Below are positions 39,641 through 51,209 of a stretch of DNA of 64,000 bases, piece after piece. Numbering within the stretch: position 1 is the stretch's first letter; each line of letters opens with the position of its first letter. This stretch comes from Hirundichthys speculiger. Lineage: Eukaryota; Chordata; Actinopteri; Beloniformes; Exocoetidae. Where the stretch lies: NCBI GenBank assembly GCA_018398805.1, contig JAGFBZ010002379.1, positions 1,674,001 to 1,738,000 of the forward strand. Reading direction: 5' to 3'. Both the position numbers and the translations under genes were made by a program. The notes beneath the pieces are model-generated. The model saw only the letters and a list, made by a program, of their open reading frames with translations. It was not told the origin of the DNA and did no database searches.

Positions 39641-42293
39641 CCTCAGTTTATGCCTGACTTATGTACTAAAGGAGAAAAAAATCTTGATACTGTACTGATT
39701 TATTGAAAAGAGGGCAGTAAGCCTATTTAAATAAATAAAAATAAAAATAAATAAATAAAAAAAGGAAAAAAACAAAAACAGAATTTGACAGATTTGAGAG
39801 GTGATAAAACAGCATTTAGCAAAAAATTGAAATTACACTTGAGGAACAAGTGCCATTTCAATTTCTATACTCGCCTGAAAAATTCTGAATGCTGCTTGAG
39901 CAGAGTCTTAATTATAAAGATAGTACCCTTGATTTACTCATTCAAAAGATTTTGATGTGTTGTAAGTGAATGAAATGGTCCAACGCAGTTATACGGGTTC
40001 GCCATCAGAACCTTTGAATCTTAGATCCTCGTTAAGTGGAAACACGTTTCAGTTTTATTGAAGTATATTGTAGGTCAGACATTTTACACATAAATATTGA
40101 CCATATTTTTGGGTGGAGGAAATATTATCTACTAAAACATTTATGAACCTTTGAATTTGTTATTTTTATGTATTTATTTATTAACATTTTATTTGATTTT
40201 GGAATTTTATAGGTAATTAACTGATGCTGAAATTTAAGTGGGCCCACTTAACAGTTAAATTTATGACTTTATATTTGTCTTGTTCTTCCTCCTTAGATAG
40301 TATAACATCTCTAGCATTACAGTCTACAGTTTACGATATAAAACAAACCTGCAACACTTAATTTTAATGATAAACATGACAGTAATTAAATTCAGGTCTT
40401 ATTGTGTCTTACTGATGCAATATTATTTGTCCTATTTTTTTTATTACACATTCACATTTGTCATATCTTTATGTCAGCTTTCTTCTCTCTGGCTTTGACT
40501 AATGCAATCTTTTTTGCTTTTAGCCTCTGTGTTGTTTTAGGTAACACATGCGAAGGCAGCTTTGACGGTCTGCAGTGACCTTCTTCCATGAGTAGGATCC
40601 AAGATTCCCTGGGTTGACTCACCCAGTTTATTACCAGTGTCATGACAACACTTAACACAGTTGTTTGTGTCAGTCTGAGTGAGAACAAGTAATAAAAAGA
40701 CTTGTCACTACAGCCCTCAGGACCTTCACTTTCTTGAACTGCAGATTCCTGCCATTCGTGAGGTCTTTTTTATTCAAGATGTGTTTTGTATGTTTTCACA
40801 AACTGCAAAGCATATAAATATACACCTATAAAGGAGACTCCAAGACTGTATTGTAATACATTCCTCACACATTACAAGATATCACATTTATGCATGACTT
40901 AGACTGTTAATTCTGTTATAAACATAAAGTGTTCCTGTTGCAGCTCCAGAATACCGTCAGAGATGCCTGACATTCCACACATTCATTTCATCAGGATCTT
41001 TCATAGACTTCTGGTCATGTGACAGCAGTAAACTCCATTTTATACAGCATAATTTAATGGATCTTCTAAAGACAACTAATAATTTAGTTCTTTCAGTTCC
41101 ATCTACCTTGCTCAGCCAGGCTGTTGCTTAGTGATGATGTAGATAGGGCTTCCATATTTATGGTCTGCTGACCAACCATGAAGCCTGAAATGGCCTTCAG
41201 TCTTCTGCTGGCTGTCCTCTAGTATTTTATGGTGGCCAGCTAAACGCTTTGCTCGGGTTTATCTCTGGACGTTACCAGCATTTAATGATGTCTCCAACCC
41301 CCTGGGTTCACTGTTTCATTTTTCTCACCATTTCTCCTCTGGCTCATGCTTTTGCAGTCATAAACAGGAGCCAAAAATTAAAATTAGAAAGCCATAAATT
41401 TCAGTGATTTCCTGCGCTGCACCTCCCAAAATAGCAGAGTGAGGCTGCTATAAACTTTATCGCTCTCTTGGGTTTCTTTTCAAAAATAATGCAAATGGAA
41501 AAAAGAAAACAAACAACAACCCAAAAAGCCAAAACTGCCTACTGATCATTTTACTGATGTTATCTTAAGTCACACATGCAGGTGGAGGCAAGCATGCGAT
41601 GTATATGTGTAAGCACATCTACGCGGACAAATTGCTCATAGCCTCTGTGTCAGCTTTCATTGAGTTTGTCATTAATCTTTAAATTGTCCGACCGTGTTTG
41701 GCAGGTGAAAACCAGGCAGACACACCACACTGTCCCTCCTGAATTCACACAACTCAAACAGATAGACAAGCGCAACCCTGTGCCACCTTGTGCACCAGTT
41801 TGCCCTGCCAGTGGCAGTGCAGTCACCCACTCCATTTAGTTTAATGGCTCTATGATGAATGAGTCTCACGGCCATAAATTCTGCTGCTTTCACTGTTTCT
41901 TTGTCGGTCTCCTTCACTTTTTCATCATCTGTCTATCCAGTCATCCTTTCAGCTAGGCAGTAATTAATCCATAAGTGCTATAATTCTGCCATTAGATGGC
42001 AAGGAGGAGGGAGAGAAGGTGAAGATGAGACTAATGTATGTGAAAGAGGAGACGGTGAGATTGTGCAGGCGAAGGTCAGATGCAGGGTGAGTGATTTAAA
42101 AATCATCTGAGGTGTCGTCGGGGTGAAAAATTTATTTGAAGTTATCTCATCTCAAAAATAAGACCTTCAAAGTTGCCTTTATGTTTTCAAAAATGAAAAT
42201 GAGACTTCCTTTTCATGCTTTTCCGAGCTAATCCACATGTGCAAGATTACTTTTAACAATTACTTTGAGAGTTCCCTTTCAGTTGATTCACTT

Positions 42294-42450
42294 GGTACAA
42301 CACATGTAGTATGGGATATCAAGCCCTCACGTGTTCTGGCTGAAGACACCTCTAATCACGCCTTTAGGCAAATGACCCGTGACCCGTGATGACAGTGGGA
42401 GGACCCGCCTGCACCTAAATACCACCATCATCACGGTCATGCTTCGGTTC
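42294..42450 (+). repeat. DIRS left inverted terminal repeat
   Basis: Pairs with 45051-45201. It differs by a 7-bp tandem duplication (gacccgt twice near 42377-42390) and scattered substitutions. Confidence 0.93.
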
Positions 42451-42654
42451 TTACGATCTTCACCTCACTAAGAACACCTCAACCCAGTCAGGCTTACTAG
42501 GTGCTGCTAGCTAGCTCTGATTTTTTTCCAAACCTCAAAGAAGTTCAAATTTAGTTTAACTGCTCTTGTTGGTGTTAGCCACTGCTGCTGAGTTAGCGTG
42601 TCTGCCCGCGGAACACTATTTTTGAATCTTCTTTGGGCCAGCTCGTGTTTCGTC

Positions 42655-42879
42655 ATGAGCTCTAAGCAAACAAAGCGAAAGTCTTCCGTTCATCCCTGTC
42701 TTCAGGGATGCGGCTTCTCGCTCCACGATAAGGACCAGCACGAAGCGTGCACCGTCAGTCTGGGGATCGTCCACACCAGGAGAGCCTTGACGGAACCTGA
42801 GGCTTGTGCGTTTTGTCGCCTGCTCCGACGCTCCACCCTGGAAAGGCGGGTCACGTTTGTGGAGAGGGTACTGGGCTAG
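42655..42879 (+). pseudogene. DIRS gag-like remnant
   Basis: An open stretch reading MSSKQTKRKS and then GCGFSLHDKDQHEACTVSLG with later EACAFCRLL. The Cys-Gly-x-D-x-H-x-x-C-x-LG pattern with two further Cys resembles the gag-type N-terminal domain of fish DIRS elements. It stops at 42877-42879; the remainder of gag and most of RT are missing. Confidence 0.6.
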
Positions 42880-43059
42880 AGTGTCGTTGCCCACTCCGAT
42901 CCCCTCCTGACAGCTGTAGTGCCGCTTAGCTTACTAGAGATGCGACCCTTCCAGCGCTGGACTCGCTCTTAGTGGTTGTGCGCGTAATGTCACCTACACA
43001 AAAAGCTGACAATAACAGCCTCTTGCATGTTAGCTCTCCGCCTTTGGAGAGAGCTTGGC

Positions 43060-43828
43060 TTATTACGCCAAGGCGCTCCAATAGGGAAGGTGTCTTTTCG
43101 CAAGATGGTGTCCACAGATGCCTCTCTGAGGAGATGGGGGGGTTCTATGAGACAGCATGACTGTGAGAGGGATGTGGACAGCGACGCAGTCAGAATACCA
43201 CATCAACTACCTGGAGTTGTTGGCCACTTTTCTGGCTTTGAAACACTTCTGTCATGTTCTGGTGGGTCAGCATGTTCTGGTCAGAACGGACAACACAACA
43301 GTGGTTTCCTACATAAACAGACAGGGAGGAACCCGGTCGCTTCCACTCTTAAAACTGTCTCACTCTCTGTTGGTGTGGTTCAGTGCCACACACATCCCAG
43401 GTCTTCAAGAAGCCAGTAGGCTTCTTGTAAGAGAATGGAGTCTGCACCCAGCAGTGGTAGCTCAGATATGGGAGCAATACGACACAGCTCCGGTGGATCT
43501 CTTTGCCACTTCAGCCAACACTCACTGCCCCCTGTTCATTTCCATGACAGACCGGGCTGCTCCATTGGGGATGGATGCTCTTGCCCATCCATGGCCCGAT
43601 GTGCTCCTGTATGTGTTTCCCCCTGTGGAGATGTTGCTGCCAGTTCTGGAGAGGGTACGTCAACAGGGCCTGTCTCTGATTTTGGTGGCCCCACGGTGGC
43701 CAGCAAAGTCATGGTACGCCGAAATGATCAGTCTGTTAGCAGCGAGGCCCTGGGAGCTTCCTCCACGCCCAGACCTCCTTTCTCAGGCAGCGGGGCAGAT
43801 AGTTCATCCACATCCAGACCTGCGGTAG
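43060..43828 (+). pseudogene. DIRS reverse transcriptase end and RNase H remnant
   Basis: A first frame reads FRKMVSTDASLRRWGG (about 43097-43144), the RNase H opening with its catalytic Asp. About 43157 the reading shifts frame and continues as EYHINYLELLATFLALKHF with the catalytic Glu, then VLVRTDNTTVVSYINRQGGT with the second Asp, and a domain tail through WSLHPAVVAQIW and VDLFATSANTHCPLFIS. This order is typical of the RT/RNase H polyprotein of DIRS elements. The YxDD-bearing core is absent. The frame break marks it as a pseudogene. Confidence 0.85.
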
Positions 43829-44887
43829 CTTCATGCTTACCTATTGAAAGGTCCAACTTGATGGCTAGGGGCCTTCCCCCAGCTGTGGTGGAAACAGTCC
43901 AGAGTGCAAGGGCCCTTTCCACGAGAGGCTTGTATACCAATAAATGGCAGGTATTTAAAAAGTGGTGTCAGAACCAGGAATGTGGTCCCATTCCAGTGTT
44001 CTGTTGTGGATGTTTTAATATTTCTTCAGGAGTTGTTGGATAAGGGCCTCTCCTTCTCCATAGTTAAAGTCTATTATGGCTGCAATATTTGCCTGTCAAG
44101 TTGGTTTTGATGGGGTGACATCAGGCACTCACTCCCTTATTGTTCAGTTCTTAAAAGGTGTCCGCAGACTGAGACCTGTGATTAGATCTAGCGTGCCCTC
44201 TTGACACCTGATCTTAGTGTTGGATTGCTCTTTGTGGCCTCCACTTCAGTCTGGTGAATATGAAGTTTCTTTCATAGAAGACTGCTCTACTTCTGGCTCT
44301 GTCCTCTGCTAAGAGGGTCAGTGACCTTCATGCGTTGTCAGTTCATCCCTGATGTGCCTTAGTTTGCGTCAGATGGCCCTTAGGTCACTCTGTGCCCAAA
44401 TGCAGCATATTTACCCAAGATAATTCCAAAAGATTACAGCTCCAAAATTAATTAATCTTACAAGTTTTTACCCTCCTACGTTTGCATCTGAAGAGCAGAG
44501 GAGGTTGCTTTCTCTGTGGCCAGTCCGTGCTCTGCAAATTTACTTTGATCGTACACAGAGCATGCGTCTGTGTGATCAGCTATTTGTCTGTTTTGCCAAT
44601 CCAGCCAGAGGTAAAGCCCTATCAAAGCAGAGGCTCTCTCACTGGATTGTTGAAGCCATTTCCCTGGCTTACAGAAGCAGGGCTCTCCCTTTGCCTTGTG
44701 GCTTGAGGCCCACTCAACCAGAGGGGTGGCGACGTCATGGGTTCTGTCTAAGGGTGTTTCTGTGGGTGATATATGTGCTGCAGCCAGCTGGTCATCACCA
44801 CACACTTTTGTTTGGTTTTACCGATTGGATGTGACAGCCCCTTCTGTGGCTCCCTCTGTTCTCTCTGCTGGGTCTGTGCAGCACTGA
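43829..44887 (+). pseudogene. DIRS tyrosine recombinase remnant
   Basis: Pieces in different frames follow one another: GLPPAVVETVQSARALSTRG with LYTNKWQVFKKWC (N-terminal core-binding part, about 43865-43975), then ALSSAKRVSDLHALSVHP (about 44300-44350, containing the first catalytic Arg), EAHSTRGVATSW (His at 44711, Arg at 44720, the HxxR box) and SSPHTFVWFYRLDV with the nucleophile Tyr at 44819-44821. All four landmark residues survive but several frame changes and stops separate them. Confidence 0.85.
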
Positions 44888-44952
44888 AGTGGTGGGGTGG
44901 ACCCCGGTTTGATGGCTGCTCTGTGGGGCGTGTACATATGTCCCATACTATA

Positions 44953-44997
44953 TACGAGTGAATCGACTGAAAGGGAACGAAACGTTACGTCTATAAG
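44953..44997 (+). repeat. DIRS internal complementary region
   Basis: Its reverse complement equals the right tip (45229-45249) joined to the left tip (42271-42292), overlapping at GTT, with one mismatch on each side. Confidence 0.92.
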
Positions 44998-45050
44998 TAC
45001 AACACTTGTCTGCCCCACAGTACAGTTGGGCTCGGTGAAGAGCGGCAATG

Positions 45051-45201
45051 GAACTGAAGCATGACCGTGATGACGGTGGTATTTAGGTGCAGGTGGGGCC
45101 TCCCACTTGTCATCACGGGTCATTTGCCTAAAGGCGTGATTAGAAGTGTCTTCACCCGGGACACGTGAGGGCGTGATATCCCATACTACATGTGTTGTAC
45201 C
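45051..45201 (-). repeat. DIRS right inverted terminal repeat
   Basis: Reverse complement of 42294-42450, see that entry. The outer 28 bp are perfect. Confidence 0.93.
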
Positions 45202-45993
45202 TCCTTCCTCTCCTTCAGGGAACAGAAGTTATAGACATAACGTTTCGTTTTATTTACAGTGATTTAAAAAAAAAAAAAGAAAGAAAAAGTCAAAATAGTT
45301 TTGGATATTTTACTGTTAGAGGATGCATACATTTTTAAATCAAAGTTCATATTAAAATGAATAAAAAAAACTACAAAACCTTTTACCTCTTTCACATAAG
45401 GTTGTTAAATTCTTCAGGAATTTCTTCTACCTCAATAACTGTGGAAAAGATTGATGATCGTGCATGAAGAATTGTACTGCATAAAACTAGTCCTGTGTAT
45501 GTTGCATAAACAGCATTTACAAAAAGTTTAGAGCAGCAGTTAAGAGTAGGGATTTGGGAGTTTTTCATGGTTATGTGTCCACAGCATCATGGTGTTTGGC
45601 TAACAGTACAGGTATGGGTGTGTAGTACAACGGCAGTGAGGGAGTGTTGAAATCAATCAATATTTATTGGAAGATATTTAAAGCAATAAACATGAATGAG
45701 GCGGTCATAAAACTTATTTAGTCTCTCCTCACAACTCAAGGCCATAACATGCCACAGGGACTCATCACTTTCAATATATATATATAGTTATCTTAAATTT
45801 ATCTGCATGTCATTAGGAGGTCAGTACAGATTAAAGAGCTAACCGTCAGTTGCATGTTTTCATCTCATACTGCAAAGTGCCTTTATAAATTATCAGCTTT
45901 ATTGAACTTTTATAGAAGCTGTACACTTCATATAGTTGGTAAACTTTTGATTTAAAGCCTCTTAAATCTTGACGCCATGTCTTTTATGCACAG

Positions 45994-46160
45994 GTAAACA
46001 ATAAGGTGGAGCTAGAGCCTCGGCAGTTTGTTGACTGGATGCGGCTGGAGCCCCAGTCTATGGTTTGGCTTCCCGTCTTACACAGAGTGGCAGCTGCAGA
46101 GACGGCAAAGCATCAGGCCAAGTGTAACATCTGCAAGGAGTGTCCTATTGTGGGCTTCAG
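45994..46160 (+). CDS. utrn: utrophin exon e68 (EF-hand end, ZZ finger start)
   Basis: 167 nt, as DMD exon 68. It reads [40 protein letters not shown] and [16 protein letters not shown], with the final Arg split AG|G. The CxxC and following Cys are the first zinc ligands of the ZZ domain, which binds beta-dystroglycan's membrane-proximal tail together with the EF region. [16 protein letters not shown] is invariant family sequence. The first ten residues vary, as in other species. Donor gtaaaa is weak but followed by a normal intron. Confidence 0.97.
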
Positions 46161-49017
46161 GTAAAAACACTTGCATTCTTATTTTCTAAAGAGTTTGTCA
46201 GATAACTTGAAATACACTTAATAAAGAGATGTAATTATGTAATTAAGTCTATAACTAGTAACGGGCTAACACACAGAAGTGTGTGTGTGTAAATGTGACG
46301 CTGTACCGAGCTGTTCTCTCTTGGTCCATCATAAAGGGCAGATCAGCTCAGGAGGGAAGGCATTTATCTAAATGTCAGCAGCTGATTCACCACTGACTAA
46401 ATACCATCCAAAGGTGTGTAGTGAGACATGCATGCATACTTAAGCAAAAGGAATGGCTCATGCTAACGCACAGGACACTGCCACATTCAAACACTGGCAC
46501 TTCCTCTGAGACAATTACACACAAATATACATTTGCATTGTCGGTGAATACACAAAAGTTCAAATGCAGACACACTGTTAGGCTCCATGTGCGTCACTTT
46601 GCACTTTTGTTCTTTTTTTTTTTCTACTTGATCTGCTTCAATGGACAAAGCATCGATGGCATAACTTCATTCTAAGCAGGGCAGATTGGCAGAATTGTCC
46701 TCTACAGCTTCCTTGCTTTGCAAGCAGAAAGGGAAATACATTCAGACATTTGATAAAGCACACATCTCCAAAGTTTTGTCATTGATCGATGGGAGTGAAC
46801 GACTGTGGGAAGGAAAGGCAGAGAGTAGGAATGAAAGAGGAAGAAAAATGCTAAGCATGCATTTTGTGTGCTCTTGATACATGGGACCAAGCGTGTCACA
46901 AGAAGGTTTCAGTTTTTCACTTCAGTGTGGGAAAATTTTAAGTAGTTAGGACATGGTGCAAAATATGTGTGTACAACTATTTCTGATTAGAAGCATCATT
47001 AGTGTAACTGTTTTTAAGGCAAGTGACCAAGAACAAGGGAAGAAAAAGGACAGTTGTGCAAAGTCAATCGACAATAAAAATCAAATCTTTAGGCTCTCAA
47101 ACCTTTCTTATTTTATGTTTCTGTCTGCATCACATTCTGAAAAATGAAGGCTGTAGTGAATCTGGACAGTTGCTTCAAGTTTCTTTAGAAAACCCTCAGG
47201 TTTTATCAGGTTATTTCCAACAATGCTTAGCCTTTTTATTTCTTTTTTTTAGAGTGCATCTCAGGCCTTCATGGGCTTAACTTGAAAGGGATAGGAGATC
47301 ATCAAACTACTCAGAGTTGAGTGGTCACTAGACACATCTGAATTGGGCAAGTCTTAAGTCAACTGTAAATTAGTGAAAATAGTTGACAAGCCAATGAGTC
47401 ACTTTAAAAAGCACCATTTCCTGAGTAGTCTAGAATATCTCTCCCTAGCATTTATCACATCCACTCAGTTACTTGCAATATTCAACCAAATAGCAGAAAA
47501 ACAGCCTCCCCCTGTACTGGGGGAAATGGCCGCCATTATAATTCAAGTCCCTTTTTAAAAATGCAAACCGTGGAAAGATATGCACATGTAGTCCACCAGA
47601 TGAATGTGAAAATCAGCAGCTTTAAGACAGTTAAGATTATTAAGACCCTAGCTGGTGGTGCATAGCAGCCCAAAACACTTACATTTGAGTTAACATATTT
47701 AGTGACACATATATATATATATATCAAATAAAACAAGTTTTACAGTTTGATACCTGAAAAACTTCAATGACAGAGAAATACATGAATGTGCCAAACGTGT
47801 GCTAAACAACCTTCTTTAAAAACCTCTCTTTAAACCTATTACACAACATGAAAATCAGTCTGTTTTGGTCTAATAAATCATGCGTTTTTAAATGGATTTC
47901 TGGAGTATTTTGGTTCTCGCTCCATGAAATAAAAAGGAATATTCACACTGAAATTAGAAAAAAACATTTTGTCAGTGATAGATTTTGTTTGAAGGGAGTT
48001 CCCTCTTCTTTTGCCCTGACCTGCAAAACAATTGTAATCTCACAAGTCCTCTCTTTATTTTGACACAAGTTTATCATTTCAAATTGTCTGCCAGAAATCT
48101 CAAGTATACTTATTGTCACAGTAACCTCTCACAGTAACTTGTAGCATACGGATTAAGCAAACCTCAAGGCAAATGCTTCAAAATAACTCCAGCTGGTTCG
48201 TTGTTTTTCTGTACCTTCAGCACAAAAGTTACATATCAAACCAGCATAGAAATTAAAATAAGAGGCTACAATTATAATAATTACCCAAAGTTTACAATAA
48301 ATACAACTGTTTAGTATCATTTCATGAATAGTCATGAGTCATGCTTACTGTTGTACTACCATTGGATTGTTATTTTTTCTAATAAATTATAATAAATAAA
48401 GGGTCTATAATTAAGCAGATGTTTTGGTGGATAAAGTAATTATATCAGGGCGTTCTACCTTCTTCCTGGGTGAAGGTGACATAACGGCCTCGCCTCATAG
48501 TAATATGCTGCCCGTCAGTATGTAATAGCATATTTGACTTAGTGTTGTTGTGTGCACTGTTGCATCATTTGATTTATTGCTGTCTTTCGTAACTCATCAG
48601 TCAGCTAACCTTGGGGAGAGCTGGAGAGAAGGGAAAGATAAAAGACTTCAGCTACTACGTCTGAATGGCTGCTGTCTCAATTTAGCTGTTAAATGGCCGT
48701 CTGGCTACAGCTGATGCTGAGGACAGCATTCCAACAGTTGTTGTCAGGTTGTTGTATTTTGGTGAAAATCCAGCCATCTGTCATACTGTCAGCGTGTTGT
48801 GTGTGTGCGTGTGTGTGTGTGTGGAGGATGATTTGACTTTGTGAGTTACACCAGGAATCAACAGTCTCCCAGGAAGAAAGTCTTGTTGTTGGTCCACATA
48901 TGTGCTCCCAAGCACGAAGGATAGACCCTGAAGACGTGGAAAAGACATTTCAGGCTTCCACTTCCTCACTGAACTGTTTTTCTTTTTGCGTCCTTCCCTC
49001 TCTGTGTGTCTCTTTAG
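46161..49017. other. intron e68-e69
   Basis: 2.9 kb, AT-rich, with a TA run (47709-47724) and GT run (48795-48823). No recognised element. Acceptor 'tctgtgtgtctctttag'. Confidence 0.87.
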
Positions 49018-49129
49018 GTATCGAAGTCTGAAGCATTTCAACTACGACGTGTGTCAGAGCTGCTTCTTCTCCGGTCGCACCGCCAAGGGCCACAAGCTCA
49101 ACTACCCCATGGTCGAGTACTGCACGCCG
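49018..49129 (+). CDS. utrn: utrophin exon e69 (ZZ zinc finger)
   Basis: 112 nt, as DMD exon 69. After completing Arg it reads [37 protein letters not shown], on a codon boundary. The CQSC pair and GHK...Y region supply the remaining ZZ zinc ligands. [17 protein letters not shown] is the utrophin form (dystrophin [17 protein letters not shown]). Donor gtgagg. Confidence 0.97.
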
Positions 49130-50727
49130 GTGAGGGAGAAACGCACACAAACACACACACACTAACTCACACATGTGGGCGTATGTTGTTCACTGCCTCG
49201 TCCCATATCTCTTTCCCACACGGTCACACACTCCACTCAGCCATTTGATGAAAGCACACAAATTCACACTTTCAGACTCCGGTTACCTCCTAACACATCT
49301 AACTGCCAGAAAAACCGCTGAGTCTTCCAACTCTTGAATATTAATCCTCCTCTTATACACCATCAGAGACTTCTGAAATACTTTAGTGGCACATTTATGT
49401 AGATTTTAAGTTTCTTTTTGTTATATCTTGATTTGAATACGTGCTATTTGTTTAATTACTTGGACCATCTAAATCTCAATTTTTTCCTGTTGTTTGGTTT
49501 CAACCATGTTTGTTTAATAAACATCAATTTATTTGAATGCTCATCTAAATTCATAAAAAGCTAAAACAATAATCACTCTTGTGTGAAGTCTTTCAGCAGC
49601 ATAGTGGAACCTGACTGCAGAGATCTCTCATAAAACAGGTTGAGTGATGTTGAGCAAACACCGGAGCCCTTGGCTCACAGTTGATGTGTCTTTTTTTTAT
49701 CCAGAGGCGTTAGATTGGTTTTGTGCAGCCTTGTATTTAGTTTTTTTTACACACCAAAAATTGAAAATCTTTTTTCTTTGAGCATGGGGGCATTGTTGTG
49801 TTGAAACAAACATGGATCAGTGTTGCTTTCAAGGATGCATCAGTCTGATTTTTTATTTTTTCTCTTCCAACAGTTAGTTTTTCTCGCTAGTTCTTCAAAT
49901 CAGTGTGTTTCCGCTTGGAAAAAAATGAGAATCATGATGATGATCTGGTGCTACATAGAAAGGAACAATAAATAAGCCCTTTGCACAATAGCAAACTTGG
50001 TTTTTCAGGGTTTTAGTGGGGAAAAAATTACAGTTATTGCACATCCAGTTTTGATTTGACATTTGAAATGTTGAGTGTTTGAAATGTTGAGAATAGGTCT
50101 AAGTAATTTTTTTGGTTTACAAAAAAAGAAACAGTGCAAAATCTATTTGTGGGTGAAACAGTGCAAAACTAAACCATACATATCAGGTGCAGAAGTGCCA
50201 AACTATATAAATAAGTTGAAAAAAAGTACAAAACTGAAAGGATATACAAATGTGGCGAAGATCAACCTCTTCATCTCCTCAGCTGCTCATCACCAGAAAG
50301 AACACTGAAAAAAATAAAAAAATAAAGTCCCACACAATCACACATAATCCAAAAGCGTTCAATTGAATATGTGCTATCAAATGTTCTTGAATTTTCCTCA
50401 GGGACATATAAAGGTTTTTCAATTACATGTACTGTCAATTTTCCACAGAAAAACCCACAAAACACAAAATGAATCATTTTACAATTGGCAGTACCTGCCG
50501 CTGAAGCACTCTTCAACAGCAGGGTGAAGACTGAAAGTAACACAGATAGAAACTGATGAAATTCTCCCTTTTTGTCGAAAGCACCAAGCTATAATTTTAG
50601 CACAAATGTTTGTACAAAAAATGTATATGTGACACTATGACACACACTGTAACAAGAATATTAATAATAATCATAATAATAAATTTAAGTATGTAAGTGC
50701 TGACGCATGTTGTTCGTATACCTCAGC

Positions 50728-51090
50728 TCAGAAGACGCGTCCTCCAAATCCCTCACCTCTTCTGAGTATCACAGTGGCCATTTCATAGCCCTTAATGGTC
50801 TGCCCATCATCATAAATTCTGTGTATCATCACACCCTCACATAGACACACCCTATTTTTATCCTGGAAATAAAATACTGCCCCCCCCCCACTCAAAGCAA
50901 TATCACGGGCATGACTGTAATATACACCGTATATCAAATATTGACGAAAAGCACAGCTTCTCAGCTCTCTGTCAACGTTGGAATTTTTCAGACTGGGCAG
51001 AAACCCGAGGAGCTGCGGTATTGAGAAGCCATGTAGTGCTCTCATGATACTTCCTGCTTTGCGCCACAGTGTGAAGTCATATGCCTTTGA
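50728..51090 (-). other. unidentified open reading frame, possible exon
   Basis: On the - strand a frame of 120 codons runs from just after a TAG (51091-51093) to TGA at 50728-50730. It begins SKAYDFTLWRKAGSIMRALH and continues with GFSIPQLLGFLPSLKNSN, RQYLIYGVYYSHARDIALSG and ends RRGEGFGGRVF. The first Met is at 51043-51045. The frame is preceded by 'ttttttttgttttatggtag', which would do as a splice acceptor, so it could be a terminal exon or exonised transposon instead of a free ORF. The residues are not of low complexity. I recognise no family. A 10-G run (50880-50889 on the + strand as C) lies inside it. It could equally be chance. Confidence 0.25.
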
Positions 51091-51145
51091 CTACCATAAA
51101 ACAAAAAAAATTCTCCAATAGTGCTGGTGCCACACACACACTCTC

Positions 51146-51146
<1 letters not shown>

Positions 51147-51199
<53 letters not shown>

Positions 51200-51209
51200 A
51201 AAAAAAAAA
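51147..51209. repeat. (C)43(A)20 homopolymer block
   Basis: 43 consecutive C (51147-51189) then 20 A (51190-51209), followed by A-rich sequence. Peptides read through it are artefacts. Confidence 0.95.

Larger units (their letters stand above)
42271..45249 (+). mobile_element. DIRS-type tyrosine-recombinase retrotransposon, internally deleted
   Basis: The element has inverted terminal repeats (42294-42450 and 45051-45201). The first 28 bases of each arm, ggtacaacacatgtagtatg and on, are identical. Outside them lie short unique ends: GTTCCCTTTCAGTTGATTCA from 42271, and the block ending in taacgtttcgtt at 45249. Both are complementary, with one mismatch each, to a single internal block at 44953-44997, and meet there at a shared GTT. 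This internal complementary region is the hallmark of DIRS elements, which integrate via a circular intermediate without target duplication. Coding remnants in order are a gag-like zinc motif, the RT end with RNase H, and a tyrosine recombinase. At 2.98 kb it lacks the RT core and is frame-broken, so it is dead. It is inserted in the sense direction of utrn. Confidence 0.93.
38627..45993. other. intron e67-e68, 7.4 kb, with DIRS insertion
   Basis: Holds a hAT-like remnant (39287-39640), a GC-rich hairpin (39439-39477) and the 3.0-kb DIRS-type element (42271-45249). Outside these the sequence is AT-rich without recognised content. Acceptor 'gtcttttatgcacag' at 45979-45993. Confidence 0.85.
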
